Positions 50,331 through 61,290 of a stretch of 64,000 nucleotides of DNA are shown here, one piece after another. Origin of the DNA: Rhabdornis inornatus (lineage: Eukaryota; Chordata; Aves; Passeriformes; Rhabdornithidae); assembly GCA_013397075.1 (NCBI GenBank), contig VWZS01002681.1, positions 1 through 64,000 on the forward strand, read 5' to 3'. A program made the translations under genes and the position numbers. Each line of letters opens with the position of its first letter. Position 1 is the stretch's first letter. The notes beneath the pieces were generated by a model. The model had not been told where the DNA came from. It worked only from the letters and a program-made list of their open reading frames with translations, and did not search any database.

Positions 50331-52532
50331 GAAAGTAATTTTACTTGAAAAACCAAGACTTCGTCTTTTCTGGAGGCACGTCAGTTACGATGGATCACCG
50401 TGATACATTTTTGGTTACTTTCAAGTAACGAAACAAGCCCACAAACTGCAGCCAACAAAACACCCGAATTAAGACCATCTTTTCTGACTTACCGACAGAT
50501 AGAAGACGAAGAGCCATTTTAATTACAGCAGTCACATTAATTGGTAAAACAAAACAGCAGCAATAAACAAACCACCTTGATTTTGCTCAGAATTGAATAA
50601 ATTAATATGATTCATTATTCCTGAATTATTAAATTCGTGGAGTTTTCTTGATTAATTATTTTTAATCCTGCAGGTGAAACTTTCCAACTGTAATAATGCT
50701 TGTTTAAAAGCATCAATAAAGGAAAATCTGAAAATGAAACACACCATCAGGCACATTAACCATCAGAGTCAGTAAAGGCAGAATTACAAATTAGCACAAA
50801 TATTTCTGCCATTAAAAAATACTACTTCATGAAAGCTACACAAAAGTTTTTATGTGTTTTCAGAGAAATCTAGTAACCACAGGCAATCACATGGTGCATT
50901 TGGGTTTTAATCTCTCCAGCACCCTAAACTTTATGTCAATTTCAAAGCCCATGTGTGTGGTTTAATGTAAACGGGTGGTTCAGGAAAGGTGCTCTGTCCA
51001 GTGCCTCACCTGACCGAGGCTGAGGCACCAGCTCAGGCTAAGGGGACTGGCAAAGCCGGCAAACACCACCTGCAAGTGCCACCCTGAGCACATCTCACCA
51101 TGAGAGAATATGGGCACTTGCTGGGCACAGCATGGCACAAAACAAGGGATTAGAACAATCAAAGGAAGGGAAAGGATATCGAACACAAACCAAATCCCTT
51201 CCTAGCTGTGCTGCACATGAAGTAATTTCTGTATCCATTGAGCAGCCTGAGCAACAGGCATGGAGCTGTTGCTTGCTGTGAAACACCACAGCTTGCATTT
51301 CTCTGCTTCTCCAAAGTTGCACTTGAACACCCCAGGATGCAACAGAATGACAACTACTGTGGTGCCTTGTTTTCTTCTCAGTATTAATTTGTGTTCCAAT
51401 GTCTCAGCTGGAGAACAAGACACCATAGTTATTTTTATTGGCTTTTTAATAATTTACTGGCAATTGAGATGTTGGTATAAATATCATTGCAGTAAAACAG
51501 CCTGTGCATATTAATTGAGACTTAGGGACAGGTGGTTCTACTTGTACTTGTTTAATATTTCCCAGTGAATTCACTTTACTTTGACACCATTCATCTCCAG
51601 GCAGTGAAGACTTTTTAAGGACTCTATAGATTCCTTTCTGTTTCTGGTAGTAAAACATTATGGCCAACTTTGGAATGATAAAAAACACCCCAAAGGATCT
51701 GAGGAAAATTTCTTTCAAGCTTCAGATATTGGTCAATATATACCATGATGCTCATTTCAGCAGAAATAACTAAGTCTTAAAAAAACCTATTTCTCAGTAG
51801 AAAACTTGATGGTTAAACATTAGTCAAGATCATAATTAAGTACTTCTTGCTTAAGATCTACAACCTTTAAAATTCAGTGTTCTTGTGGTAAGGAACCAAC
51901 CAACCACTGGCCCTCTGATAGTGACTTTACATCCTAATCACCCAATCCACCTAGGACAATGTAATGCCAGTTTAATTTCTTCTATTATCCACCTTTTCTG
52001 CTATCTCAAGGCAGTAACTAAGTTACGCTAATTGTAACAGCAATAAAATGACCAGGTCATTAAAAAGCAACCAAACACCACAGCAGTTCTGACAATCACA
52101 AAAGGCTGTGAACTGTCACTGAAAGGGAACTGAGCTGATGACATCTCTGGTTCTACAGGGGAATCAGACATACACACATCTCTGGCAGCAGAAGCCTTCC
52201 AGACTCTGTTTGCTCACCTATTCCAGGGCAGCTAACAGACACAGTCTGTACACCACACCCTAGATAATCGATGACAGTATTAAGTTATTTTCAAAAATAC
52301 CATTAGACAATAATAAAATGGTAAAAAATTAATAAAAGCAAAATATGATGGCTAAAATTTTACACATAAGTATTACTTACTTATTTATTAAATAATATGT
52401 AATTTTTATCTTCTAAATAATATATATATATTATAATATATACACACATAAGTATAAAAGTGTATGTGTAGGCACTGAATCCCAGGACATTCTCTATACT
52501 ATTATGGTCAGTGTTGAAATAAACCCTTCACA
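50331..52532. other. Intergenic region between BCAR3 promoter area and DNTTIP2 3' end
   Basis: AT-rich sequence. A minus-strand donor-like GTCG|GTAAGT at 50491-50493 could end a small upstream exon, but no promoter lies to its right. ORFs on both strands around 50.98-51.51 kb are short and have no recognised identity. A (TA)n tract is at 52418-52442. No gene recognised. Confidence 0.55.
52418..52442. repeat. (TA)n microsatellite
   Basis: Interrupted TA dinucleotides continue into TACACACATA. It lies about 90 bases from the assembly gap. Confidence 0.85.
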
Positions 52533-52618
52533 NNNNNNNNNNNNNNNNNNNNNNNNNNNNNNNNNNNNNNNNNNNNNNNNNNNNNNNNNNNNNNNNNNNN
52601 NNNNNNNNNNNNNNNNNN
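52533..52618. other. Assembly gap (86 N)
   Basis: Unresolved bases. The gap probably lies just beyond the DNTTIP2 3' UTR. It is flanked by AT-rich low-complexity sequence on its left. Confidence 1.
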
Positions 52619-52749
52619 AAGTCATGGAAAAATATATTCTGGCACGCAGTATGTGCCAAGATGAATTACAAATATAACTTTAAACTGAATTTACTAATTA
52701 ACTGATGTGAAGTCTGAAGCCTGAGAAGACCACAATCGGTGAAGCTGAA

Positions 52750-53036
52750 TTTTGTACTCAAGATTTAATAACATGCTTTCATATCATTATCTCTTTACAT
52801 AAATATTAATTAAAATAAATAGTAATTTTAAAATCTAAATTAATTTAAATTGAGATACCTGGTAATTTGCTAAAGCTTCCTAGCAAATTCTTATGGCAAA
52901 AGTTTCCCTAAAGCTCAATTTGCACATGACCTGCAATCTTAAAAAAAACCAACCAAACAAAACACCACAGCCAAAGTATTCCATAAGAAAGTTTTATAAC
53001 AATTAAGTGTTCCAGCTTGGTATTTTTCTTCAATTC
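52750..53036 (-). other. DNTTIP2: DNTTIP2 3' UTR (end approximate)
   Basis: Sequence follows the stop codon at 53037-53039. An ATTAAA poly(A) signal on the minus strand is at 52764-52769, which would give a 3' UTR of about 290 bases. A canonical AATAAA occurs only beyond the gap (52384-52389). The end is therefore uncertain. Confidence 0.4.
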
Positions 53037-53130
53037 TTAATTGTGAAATTTCTTCTTCTTCCGATTCCTCTTCCCTGCTGCAAAAGCTGCTTTTTCACTC
53101 ATGATCTCCTGATACTTCTTTTTATTATAT
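53037..53130 (-). CDS. DNTTIP2: DNTTIP2 exon 7 (C-terminus and stop)
   Basis: It completes Arg783 and encodes 30 residues, YNKKKYQEIMSEKAAFAAGK followed by RNRKKKKFHN and TAA. Acceptor TTTTGTTCAG. The lysine-rich tail is typical of nucleolar localisation. Confidence 0.95.
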
Positions 53131-56100
53131 CTGAACAAAATAGATAATTTACTTTTAAGCATGGCAAACCAAAGTTCAGGAGAAGATAACATGGACAGTA
53201 CTCTACACGCATTATTTGCCAAACTGAGTTTTCTCATGTTTTCCAAATCAGATTCTTTGATTATACACTTATGCATAAGTAAAGGGGAATCAATCAACAG
53301 TTGGATCAATGATAAATGCAGGTAAATTTGGTTTGGAAGTAAATTCTATTGAATTTTGTAATTAATTTCAGTGTGGGGGGTCTTCATTGCATATGCAGTC
53401 ACATTTTGGACAGTTTGCTGAAACACTACTACTGCTCATAAGGGGAAGACTCAATAATTTCCACAATGCCATGAAAAAATTACACCCACTTTTATAGTGC
53501 CTTCACACCACACTCAAGATAATAAACCTTTCTCTACTCCAGATGGAAAACTGAGATGATGTGAATACTAAACAATGATCAGGGTAGTTGCTGAATGTGC
53601 TGAGGCTTTAAAGGCAACACCAAAGTCTGACAAACACCTGCACTAATGCTGCATTATATGATTAAAGCCCTTAATTAGCCACACGATAAATTAACTGATC
53701 AAATTTCAAATATATTAATTTTTAAAACTACTTTCTAATAAATACCTAATAAATCAGGTCAAACCAGAAAAGTACTTAAGAAATAGATACAGTAACTTTC
53801 CTTCCCAACATTATAGTTAAATTTACAAGTCTGACAAAATTAACTCTATAACCCCAAATCATGCATTACTTCAAAGAAAACATGTCATTATGTGAAAAGA
53901 AGTGCAGATTACCATCATGTAATAACCAAGACCAAAATGGACCAACTAAATTATCTACTCCAAAAATTGTAGGCTATGCAGATATTACTTAATCCAATCA
54001 TAATCTTCAAGAAAGTTTTCTAGCACAATTTTGATTCCCATGACAGGTGGCAGACTGATGTATTTAGAAAATGAAGTAATATCAACATTCACAGAATTAC
54101 AGGCTGCTCTTTTCTGCCAGTTATGCCAAGAAAAAATAATCACTCTTTAAGAGTGGCTGCCAATAGTGATGATCAAAGCTGGATAAAACCCTTTAATGAA
54201 GATGAAATACACATTATCTCAGTCTAATTATCCCCTTGGATAAAGATTCCTTAGACCTTCTAAATGGCAGTACTATGGAAGTGCTAAAAGACTAAAAACT
54301 TTTCTTTTTAGTATAAAAAGCCACCCTACAAGCTGAATAAAACAAAACAAAAGAAGGCTACAGAGTTAAAAATACTCCTCTTTTACATGGGATATTAGAA
54401 TCACAAAACTACTTTTAAATACCTTCTGAACTCTGAATCTGCAAGCAGCTCTTCCACAATTGTTCTCTTCCTCTGTTTCTTAGGGATTCGGCTGTGGTAA
54501 AAGTCTATGGGAGAATCAACTACAGTTCCAACCTAGGAAACAAAAATGAAAACATTCTTACTGTACATGAACAGCAAGATACTGATTATTTTGCCTTTTT
54601 TTTTTTTTAATCCCAGCAACAAGTGTGAAGACACCTACAGAGTAGAGAGAATGACAGCTGCTTAATAGAAGTGCAAAATACCAAAATAAATAAGTCATGT
54701 TTTGTATGCAGAGTCCCTTTTGGTCTCCTTGCATAGTGCAGAGAGGAAGGCCTGAGCTTTAAGACTGTACAGTTTTCAGTGCTGGACTGCTGTACCAACA
54801 CTTCAATTCATAAATGAAATCCAGTTCTTAACTTTTAAACATTTTAAACTTAAGGGAAAAGAAACCTTTACGACCACCTTAAACCTCTTTCTGTCTCTCA
54901 TCCTGATGGTTTTGCTAGATGACTACACAGCAGCTAATTTAATACAAGGGCTTCATCCTGAAATGCATCACATTTTTTCCAACCAGCATGTCAGTCAGCT
55001 CTCATAGTTCAGGTTAGTAGTAAAGATACACACCGTACATGTTCCATGCAGTAAAAATAAATCTGTGTGGATCTAACCATGTGAAACAATTCAGTCTAAG
55101 TTTCTCTAATTTCAAAACATACAACACTCTTGACACTTCAGAGTGAAGTGGAAATATTTTGAGAAATTAAAACATTTCCTCAAGCATGCTAACTATTCAA
55201 AGTTTCTGGAGGCCTATTTCTATAGCTTCCATTGTAATTTCTTTATTGATGCAAACCATTTCAAAGCTGAGAGCTACAAGCAGCAAAAATTTCAACTTAT
55301 CACAAAGGTAGCTGTCTCGTTTAAATTGTATTAGTTCGTAAGAAAATAAAAGCCAATTATTTTCTACACACTTTTTTAGAAAGACCAGTACTCCAAAAAA
55401 GCAGTGAAAATCTAGTCCTCCAAGGGTTCAAAATACGGATTCAATAAGATATTTGTTCACTTCTATGAGATCAGCCAAAGCTAAAAATATCAACAGCATA
55501 TATACACATGTAACACAGAGTTAAATAGTTGCAAACTCCAGCCAAATAATCAAAACACTTTAATAATTAAGATATTAAATTAAATATCTTAATTATTAAA
55601 GTTTTGAACATAGAAGCTACCTACAAAATAGGCATTATTAGGTATCCTTAAACAGCAGTTCAAAACTTCAGCAGTACAATGCCACCTTCTGCTGCATCCT
55701 TACCTGGAAGTACTTGGGGAGACCATCTCTATCATTTTTCTTATAGAAATGCTTAGGGTCCAACGAAGCTCTCATCTTCAAAACTTTAAGGTCATTTTTC
55801 AGTTCACTTGTGATTTCTGGGGCTTTCATACCAAACCAGCCATCACCTGTTGTTTTCTCTCGCTCTGCCTAGGATGCAATACCAAGAACAATGAATTTAC
55901 ATTCAGTAACTAGGATGGGACAGAAAAGGGAACTCCTCCCTACAAAAGACAGATAAAGCATTTAAAATGTAAATGCGTACCCCTAAAACATGTATTTTAT
56001 GACCACTGTTATAAAGGAAATTACCAGCACTGCATCAATGACAGATTTGTGCTGAGCATATAACTATTCACTTCACTGTGCTGGTGACTGAAAAAATGGC

Positions 56101-59100
56101 TTTTCACAGGACAGCTCAAAGATGATTACTCCATCTCCACAGAGTCCTAGCATGCAGCTTTCTACCGCAGCTTGTTTCAGTATTTGAGGCATTACCAGCT
56201 CTTCACTTACCCTGCGCTGTTTCTTTAGCTGGTGAAGTGATTCCCTGTAGGGTGGGACACATTCCTTTCTTTCAAAGTCTGGAGTTATTACACTCTTCTG
56301 CAAGAGCTGTAAGAATTTTTTGAACATTAGAAAACCATCTCACTGATACAAATTTTACTGCCTAACTGTATTTACAGAACCTACCGAGGCATGCAGAATT
56401 TAAGCAAGCATTCTAATGCAATACACAAGCAGTAAAGATCTTCAAAATAGAACACTGGACAACAGAAAGCAGCTGACTTGCTCTGGAGGAAGTGAGACAG
56501 CTAACCCTCTGGAGTAAAGGCATTATCATGGATGAGCCCAAGAAAAGAGTCTCAACAAATAGAACACATTCCCTTTACTTCAAACCGTGCTTTTGAAAAA
56601 AGATCTAAGTCTGTACTAGGTTATAGACTTTTATCTACTGAAATTCATTCTGGTTATGGACTAAATATCTTGTCAGGAGACCTTAAGCTTGTGTATCATT
56701 AGGCAAAACTCCAGGTATAATCAACTTGGGTTTACTTTACAAGGTAATGCTAGAACTTGTACTGTTTTTCAGTTTCTGAAAAGTCAGGTACATTTAAACT
56801 TTCACCATTAAAACCAAATGTAAAACCACATTTCGGTCAAAAAGAACCTAAATTCTCAATTAACCATGAAAAGGATATTTTTAAAAACAAACAAACCAAC
56901 CTTTTTAGATGAACATCTTCGTGTTAGTATAGTCACAGATAACTGAATCATTGTAAACATGTTACCTGGTCCTTCTTCTTCTTCAATGGTTCAATTACAC
57001 TCGATCTAGGCTTCTGGTTTTTTGCATCAAAACTGATATATAAACCTCCAAGCTTCTTGATATTCAAACCAGGGTCTATGCTACTGGAAAGATGTAAACT
57101 AAAGGAGAAATAGTTAATTATTAGAACACTGTAATATGCATGCAGCTAAACCTTCTACTGTCCTCTGAGGAAGATGAACAGAAAAACATCTTTATTATTC
57201 TTCCCAATCAGGTTCAGTTCTGCAATGATTTTAAGTCTTTTTATCTAGATTATGTAATTTTGAAATGACAGGTGCAGAGGGATTCATGCCATTATATGAA
57301 ATAAGACTTATTATTAAAAAATATCTGTGGAATCACTTCCACAAATTTTTCATATTAACTCTAATGCTGGACTCTTATCTTAGATATTATTATCTCCTGC
57401 ATAATTGAATTCTTAAATTTGCTTAACCTTGCCAGAAGAACTCATGACCAGCATCCTTCTATATACTGACAAGCTTGCTAGCTAAAGAGAAAAATCCAAA
57501 CATATTGGTGGTAAAAATACTATAGCTCTTAATAAGAAGTATGAAGAAACTGAAATTCATTGTAGGAATGTTTGTCCTTGTCTGTATAACCATACTAGGA
57601 ACAAAGTCATTAAACTTGGATAAGAAAGTGGTTGGATGGTTGCATCCAGAGGGTCGTGGTCAATGGCTCAGAGCCCTGATGATTCTATGAAATTTCAAAG
57701 CTAGTATGTTCACATTTGTTTCACTGCTTCATTCACACAGCCAAAGGAATGTATCCACAAACAATGTTGCAGTGGCTGTTTTCATGACAAGAATGTTTAA
57801 AAGCTCTAAACTACAATGGAGAAAAGACCGTAATATCTGAAGAGGTACAACAGATATTTACTGTAGCTTGAATGCTTATTAATACAAGCCCTTTAACAAC
57901 TTTCTATCAAAATGTGACTGATCTTGCATAATGCTTTCACACTGAATGCTTGGCTAAGTCTTCTTAGCTAAGACTTCTGGCCTACCTGAAGGTTTTGCTA
58001 GATTAAGACTTATTTATCCAATTTAAATGAGTATTACGCTTTAAACATAAGAAGGGATTTTAGCAGCAGCTGGACTACAAGAATTCAAGCATTATTACTC
58101 CACCTAAATTATTCTGATTCCATGCTAGGTTTCACCTGAAATGTCACCATCCACAGCACAGCAAGAACTGACACATAAAATTATATTAAACTGTTTAAAA
58201 AGCATGATCTAATCAGGCAATGTGTAACGAATTTACTGGACCTTTTGTTATATACATTCCTACTGGAAAAAATAAAAAACAAAAAACAAAACTGTGACCC
58301 GAATAACCAATTCAGTCAGCCTGAGCAGTTTAATAGTTTCACATTGTTTTTCAAGCTGAACACATACAAGGCCTCCAGATGCAAAAAAATTTCAGAGTTC
58401 TGTTCCTACTATATTCAAAACCGAAAAAAATCCCAAAACCTAAATGTATGGACTGTATTCATATTTTGTAACATGTGCAACACCATTTCTGCAGCAACGT
58501 GACATATGTGATGAGACGACTCCTTTATTTATTCTGCACCTAATGTGCATATTCTAATGTGCATATGCTTAAATGAAATGCAGATTCTTTAGCTATTTCT
58601 AGCAATATACTTACACATCAACCTTATTTTTCAACAGATCATCATCTTCATCTTTTTCGTCTTCATCTATCAATTCCTCTTCATCCTCTTCCAAATCTGA
58701 TTCTTTATCTTTTTCACCTCCTTCATGCTTACTTTCTGCATCACTGTCTTGATCTACATCATCCAGATAATACTTTTGGCTTGAACTCATGCCAGGCTCA
58801 GTATCAATTACAAAAAGACCTTCAACATGCATTGAACCACTTCTTAAAGATTTTTTGAGGGAAGGAGTTCTCTCATCTGACTTTTTATAACACAGATTCT
58901 CATCAATTGTGTCTATGACTGCTACATCACTAGTTACAGAGTCATCACTCTCACTGTTGCTCAGAAACAATACAACAGAGTCATGATCACTGCTTGGTTT
59001 TTCATTGCTGTGGGATACATCATATTCTTCTGTTTGGTTGTCACCACTGTCTGCACCAATCTTGAGCATCCTGCTTTTACCAATGCTTTCAGTTTTCTGT

Positions 59101-61140
59101 GCAACAGCCATGTCCTTTAATGGGCTGCTTGCTGAACTAGCTCCTTTACTCTTCTTTAATTTATCATCACAGGGGAAAGACTGCTGTGTATCTGCCTCAG
59201 CATCTGCTCTTTCACGTTCTGGAATTTTTTTACTTTCATTTGGTGTTACTTGTCCTTGGGATTCTAGAAATTGTTTAGGACTCATGCAGTCAGTCAAAGA
59301 AACAGCCACACGCTCTAATTTCCCCTCCCTCACAAGTATTTTACTGTGATCTTCTTGTATTTGGCCAGATATTGCTTCTGAATGGTCTATCTCAGACTGT
59401 GTAATTTTTTTTATTTTTTTCACAGGTGATTTAGTGTCATTTTGTTTTGTCTTTGTAAGACTGGATGTCACATCATCTAAAATCTCCTCTTTTGTGTCTT
59501 CACTCTGGGTTGCATTAGCAGATTTAGAAGCATATTTGCTTTTAGGTGAACTGGGTTTTTTATTACTATCAATGAGGGTGGAAGCATCTTTTGTGTCCTT
59601 GACAAGATCTGCAGTAGGTCTAGAATCAGAAGTTATTATGGACTCAGATTTAATAGTGTCCTCAATTAAATTCTCATCTTCTGACACAAATCTATTTTTT
59701 TTCTCAGTCTTAGTATTTTCTGCTTGTGATTTCATTTGCATGCTCCTAGTAATTCGTTTGGTAGTGACAGATGGTTCCACATGAGAACTTAGGCAACATG
59801 ATTCTGCATCAGAAGTATCTTCACTCTGGGCTTCACAAACTCTATCTGGCTGCAATTTCTTTTTACTTTGTCTGCTGCTTATACTTGTGGGAACATTAAG
59901 CATCTGGACACCAGAAACAGCAGAGGAACAAGACTCAGCTTCAGAAACATCTTCTTCATCCAGAATCCTACTTAACTTATTCACAAAAGCTGTATTGTCA
60001 TGTCTTTTTTTGTCAGCAGAATCCGGTTGATAAGGAATTACAATTTGTCGCCTTCGTGTTATTCTTACATACAAAGGTGTCTGGAAACCAGACACAGAAG
60101 AGCAGTTTGATTCTGCTTCTGACACATCACCATCAACTCGTGGTTCAGCAACTGATTGTGCTGACTGAACAGCTGTGTTCTCATTCCTAGTGATCTGCAT
60201 TTCTGAGCTATCACTGACATCTGATTTCATTTCTGCATGTTCCAACTCTTCAAACTGACATTCCTGAATCACCTCTGCCTTACGAACTGATTTAGGTCTT
60301 CTAGTCATCCTCCTAGTCACAGGAGTACTAATTTCAGCAGATCCCATCTAGAAAAGGAGTAAAAAAAAGGTATGGTATTGACAAATACAATAACTACATA
60401 AAAAGAATGCTATAAAAATCACTAAGGATCTTTTTTAATAGATCTACCTAAATTGACAACATATTACATGTCTCTGTGCAGCCCTATCTATGTGAGAGAA
60501 GTCTTAACCAACTATCCCTTACTTATCTCTCTACTGTATTTTGGTCAGGGCAGAAGAAACACACATATCCTTTACAAAATATAAATAAGTATCTCCTAAT
60601 TCTAAAAAGTTCTGTTAAGTTGTCAGAGGAAGGAAATCCAGAAAAAATGTTCAGAAATATTCAAAGACTTCCTCAACTATAAACCAGGAAATACTATCAA
60701 CTGTCAAAATGTGCCTCCAAATGGTGTCCAAAATCAATTTTAGGTCTACGAACAAACTGGCCGTTCAGAAATCGCAAAACTAGGTATGATCTGCTCAGTA
60801 TTATTTTAAGTGGCAGAGTAGTACTATAACATCTGTCATGCAAATTAAAAAGCCTGTCTTTACCTGCCAGCGCTAAATGGCCCAATGACCTCGGGCGGCC
60901 GCTCCGCTCTGGCAGGGCCGGCTGCGGCACGGCGCAGACACCGCCTCTCCGGGCTCCGCGGCCGCGCACCGACCCACGCTCCGAGCAAAGGCTGCACCGC
61001 CCGCCCGCCCCGCTCCCGGCTCCACTCACCTCCGCCGCACCGGGATCGGCACCGGGACCGCCGGGGCTGCTGCTGCCGCCGCCTCTCCGCGCCCCCTGCT
61101 CCCGGCGCCTCGCCGCCGCCGCTCGCCTGGTGCTCACCAT
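53037..61140 (-). CDS. DNTTIP2: DNTTIP2 gene, complete coding region (7 exons, 813 codons)
   Basis: DNTTIP2 (TdIF2/ERBP) is a nucleolar protein of the small-subunit processome, carries an Fcf2 pre-rRNA processing domain, and was also described as a terminal transferase and estrogen-receptor interactor. The coding exons are 61030-61140, 58615-60347, 56966-57098, 56211-56306, 55704-55868, 54423-54532 and 53037-53130. All introns are GT-AG, and the spliced length is 2442 bases, giving 813 residues plus stop (human 756, from memory). Residues 1-614 are low-complexity, basic then acidic, with three SEAES-type repeats. An acidic stretch (EEDEEELIDEDEKDEDDD) precedes SSSIDPGL. The Fcf2 domain covers about 697-790 (DGWFGMKAP, KNDLK.LKMRAS.DPK.FYKKNDRDG.PKYFQ, DFYHSRIPKKQRKRTIVEELL). 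The C-terminus is very basic (KRNRKKKKFHN). The start is chosen at 61140 because MVSTR matches the family N-terminus and has a strong Kozak context. Confidence 0.96.
53131..54422 (-). other. DNTTIP2: DNTTIP2 intron 6
   Basis: AT-rich intron with no RNA gene or repeat that I recognise. Open frames near the exon are extensions of exon 7 into the intron. Confidence 0.85.
54423..54532 (-). CDS. DNTTIP2: DNTTIP2 exon 6 (Fcf2 domain, second half)
   Basis: Residues 747-782 plus two bases of Arg783: VGTVVDSPIDFYHSRIPKKQ then RKRTIVEELLADSEFRR. Acceptor TTTCCTAG; donor TTCAGAAG|GTATTT. It is nearly identical to the human protein over this stretch. Confidence 0.95.
54533..55703 (-). other. DNTTIP2: DNTTIP2 intron 5
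   Basis: AT-rich intron containing a T11-12 run near 54598-54609 and a perfect palindromic hairpin at 55558-55601. No box C/D or H/ACA snoRNA was recognised. Confidence 0.85.
55558..55601. repeat. Perfect inverted repeat, 19-bp arms, 6-base loop
   Basis: CTTTAATAATTAAGATATT (55558-55576) and its exact reverse complement (55583-55601) flank AAATTA. The arms extend further with a 2-base indel (CAAAACAC on the left, GTTTTG on the right). It lies in DNTTIP2 intron 5 and would form a long AT-rich stem in the pre-mRNA. Confidence 0.92.
55704..55868 (-). CDS. DNTTIP2: DNTTIP2 exon 5 (Fcf2 domain, first half)
   Basis: Residues 692-746. It contains TGDGWFGMKAPEITSELKND and the DPKHFYKKNDRDGLPKYFQ block, the signature of the Fcf2 family shared with yeast Fcf2. 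Acceptor CATCCTAG; donor TTCCAG|GTAAGG; phase 0 on both sides. Confidence 0.95.
55869..56210 (-). other. DNTTIP2: DNTTIP2 intron 4
   Basis: Short intron of 342 bases. Nothing beyond splice signals is seen. Confidence 0.9.
56211..56306 (-). CDS. DNTTIP2: DNTTIP2 exon 4
   Basis: Residues 660-691: LLQKSVITPDFERKECVPPY then RESLHQLKKQRR. The order matches the human LLQKAVITPDFEKN.CVPPYSES block. Acceptor CTTACAG; donor CGCAGG|GTAAGT; both phase 0. Confidence 0.94.
56307..56965 (-). other. DNTTIP2: DNTTIP2 intron 3
   Basis: Intron of 659 bases, AT-rich. No further features. Confidence 0.9.
56966..57098 (-). CDS. DNTTIP2: DNTTIP2 exon 3
   Basis: It completes Val615 and encodes residues 616-659, including the family block SSSIDPGLNIKKLGGLYISF and a lysine-rich end. 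Acceptor TCCTTTAG; donor GACCAG|GTAACA. This exon is too short to appear as an open frame with its own ATG. Confidence 0.93.
57099..58614 (-). other. DNTTIP2: DNTTIP2 intron 2
   Basis: Intron of 1516 bases. It contains a CR1-like fragment at 57632-57692 on the plus strand, antisense to the gene. No other feature is recognised. Confidence 0.9.
57632..57692 (+). mobile_element. CR1 LINE fragment with internal deletion
   Basis: GGATGGTTGCATCCAGAGGG followed by TCGTGGTCAATGGCTCAGAG resembles the CR1 ORF2/3' region word GTTGCATCCAGAGGGT.GTGG.CAATGGCTC. Shortly after comes GATGATTCTATGAAATTTC, which resembles the CR1 3' terminal octamer. The intervening part of the usual 3' region is missing. The similarity is judged from memory of the CR1 consensus. 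Confidence 0.7.
58615..60347 (-). CDS. DNTTIP2: DNTTIP2 exon 2 (large exon, 577 codons)
   Basis: Acceptor TTTTCTAG lies directly before an in-frame ATG (codon 38), so this exon could also support internal initiation. The donor is GATGT|GTAAGT. It holds three copies of a D(V/T)S(E/D)AES..S motif at about residues 111-124, 170-183 and 214-226, each near a basic TRR/TRS block (residues 47-56, 132-138 and 235-241). It also has many SQ/SP/SE serines suited to phosphorylation, the block LFVIDTEPGMSSSQKYYLDD, and a terminal acidic run. Confidence 0.95.
60348..61029 (-). other. DNTTIP2: DNTTIP2 intron 1
   Basis: Intron of 682 bases. It is AT-rich toward exon 2 and CpG-rich toward exon 1, where it forms part of the promoter CpG island. 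Confidence 0.9.
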
Positions 61141-61290
61141 GTTGCCGCCGCGCCGCACCCGCCCCTTCCTCCCTGCCCGCCCTCCTTCCTTCCTTCCTGC
61201 CGCCCGCCCTTCCGGGCCCCGCGCCGGCGAAAAGGTTCCGGAGCGGCCCCGCCCGCTCTGCCCGGCCGCGCAATGCGTGCCAGGACGTGG
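60880..61290 (-). promoter_or_regulatory. DNTTIP2: CpG-island promoter of DNTTIP2
   Basis: CpG-dense sequence spans exon 1 and its flanks. It contains GC boxes and, on the minus strand, a GGAAGGAAGGAAGG purine tract (near 61.19 kb) that offers ETS-like GGAA sites just upstream of the start codon. No TATA box is seen, typical of a broadly expressed ribosome-biogenesis gene. The exact start site is not determined; it is probably about 61.15-61.25 kb. Confidence 0.8.
61030..61140 (-). CDS. DNTTIP2: DNTTIP2 exon 1 (coding part)
   Basis: It encodes residues 1-37, beginning MVSTRRAAAARRREQ and ending in an Ala/Gly/Pro-rich stretch. The start context AACATGG is favourable. The donor is GCGGAG|GTGAGT in phase 0. 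The frame is open further upstream to an ATG at 61353, but that stretch shows only CpG-island composition. Low-complexity arginine and alanine codons may inflate this N-terminus. Confidence 0.9.

Noticed and set aside
49844..50403. Frames of 148-152 codons on the plus strand
   Set aside because: They run through the 56-bp minisatellite and CpG island, and phase changes between repeat units rule out a conserved protein repeat.
59005..59784. Plus-strand frames of 114 and 116 codons
   Set aside because: They lie antisense inside DNTTIP2 exon 2 and are a by-product of its serine/glutamate codon usage.
53131..61029. Intronic snoRNAs in DNTTIP2, a ribosome-biogenesis gene
   Set aside because: I looked for paired C (RTGATGA) and D (CTGA) boxes with terminal stems, and for H/ACA tails, in the introns and saw no convincing combination by eye. 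A Snoscan/Infernal search would be decisive.
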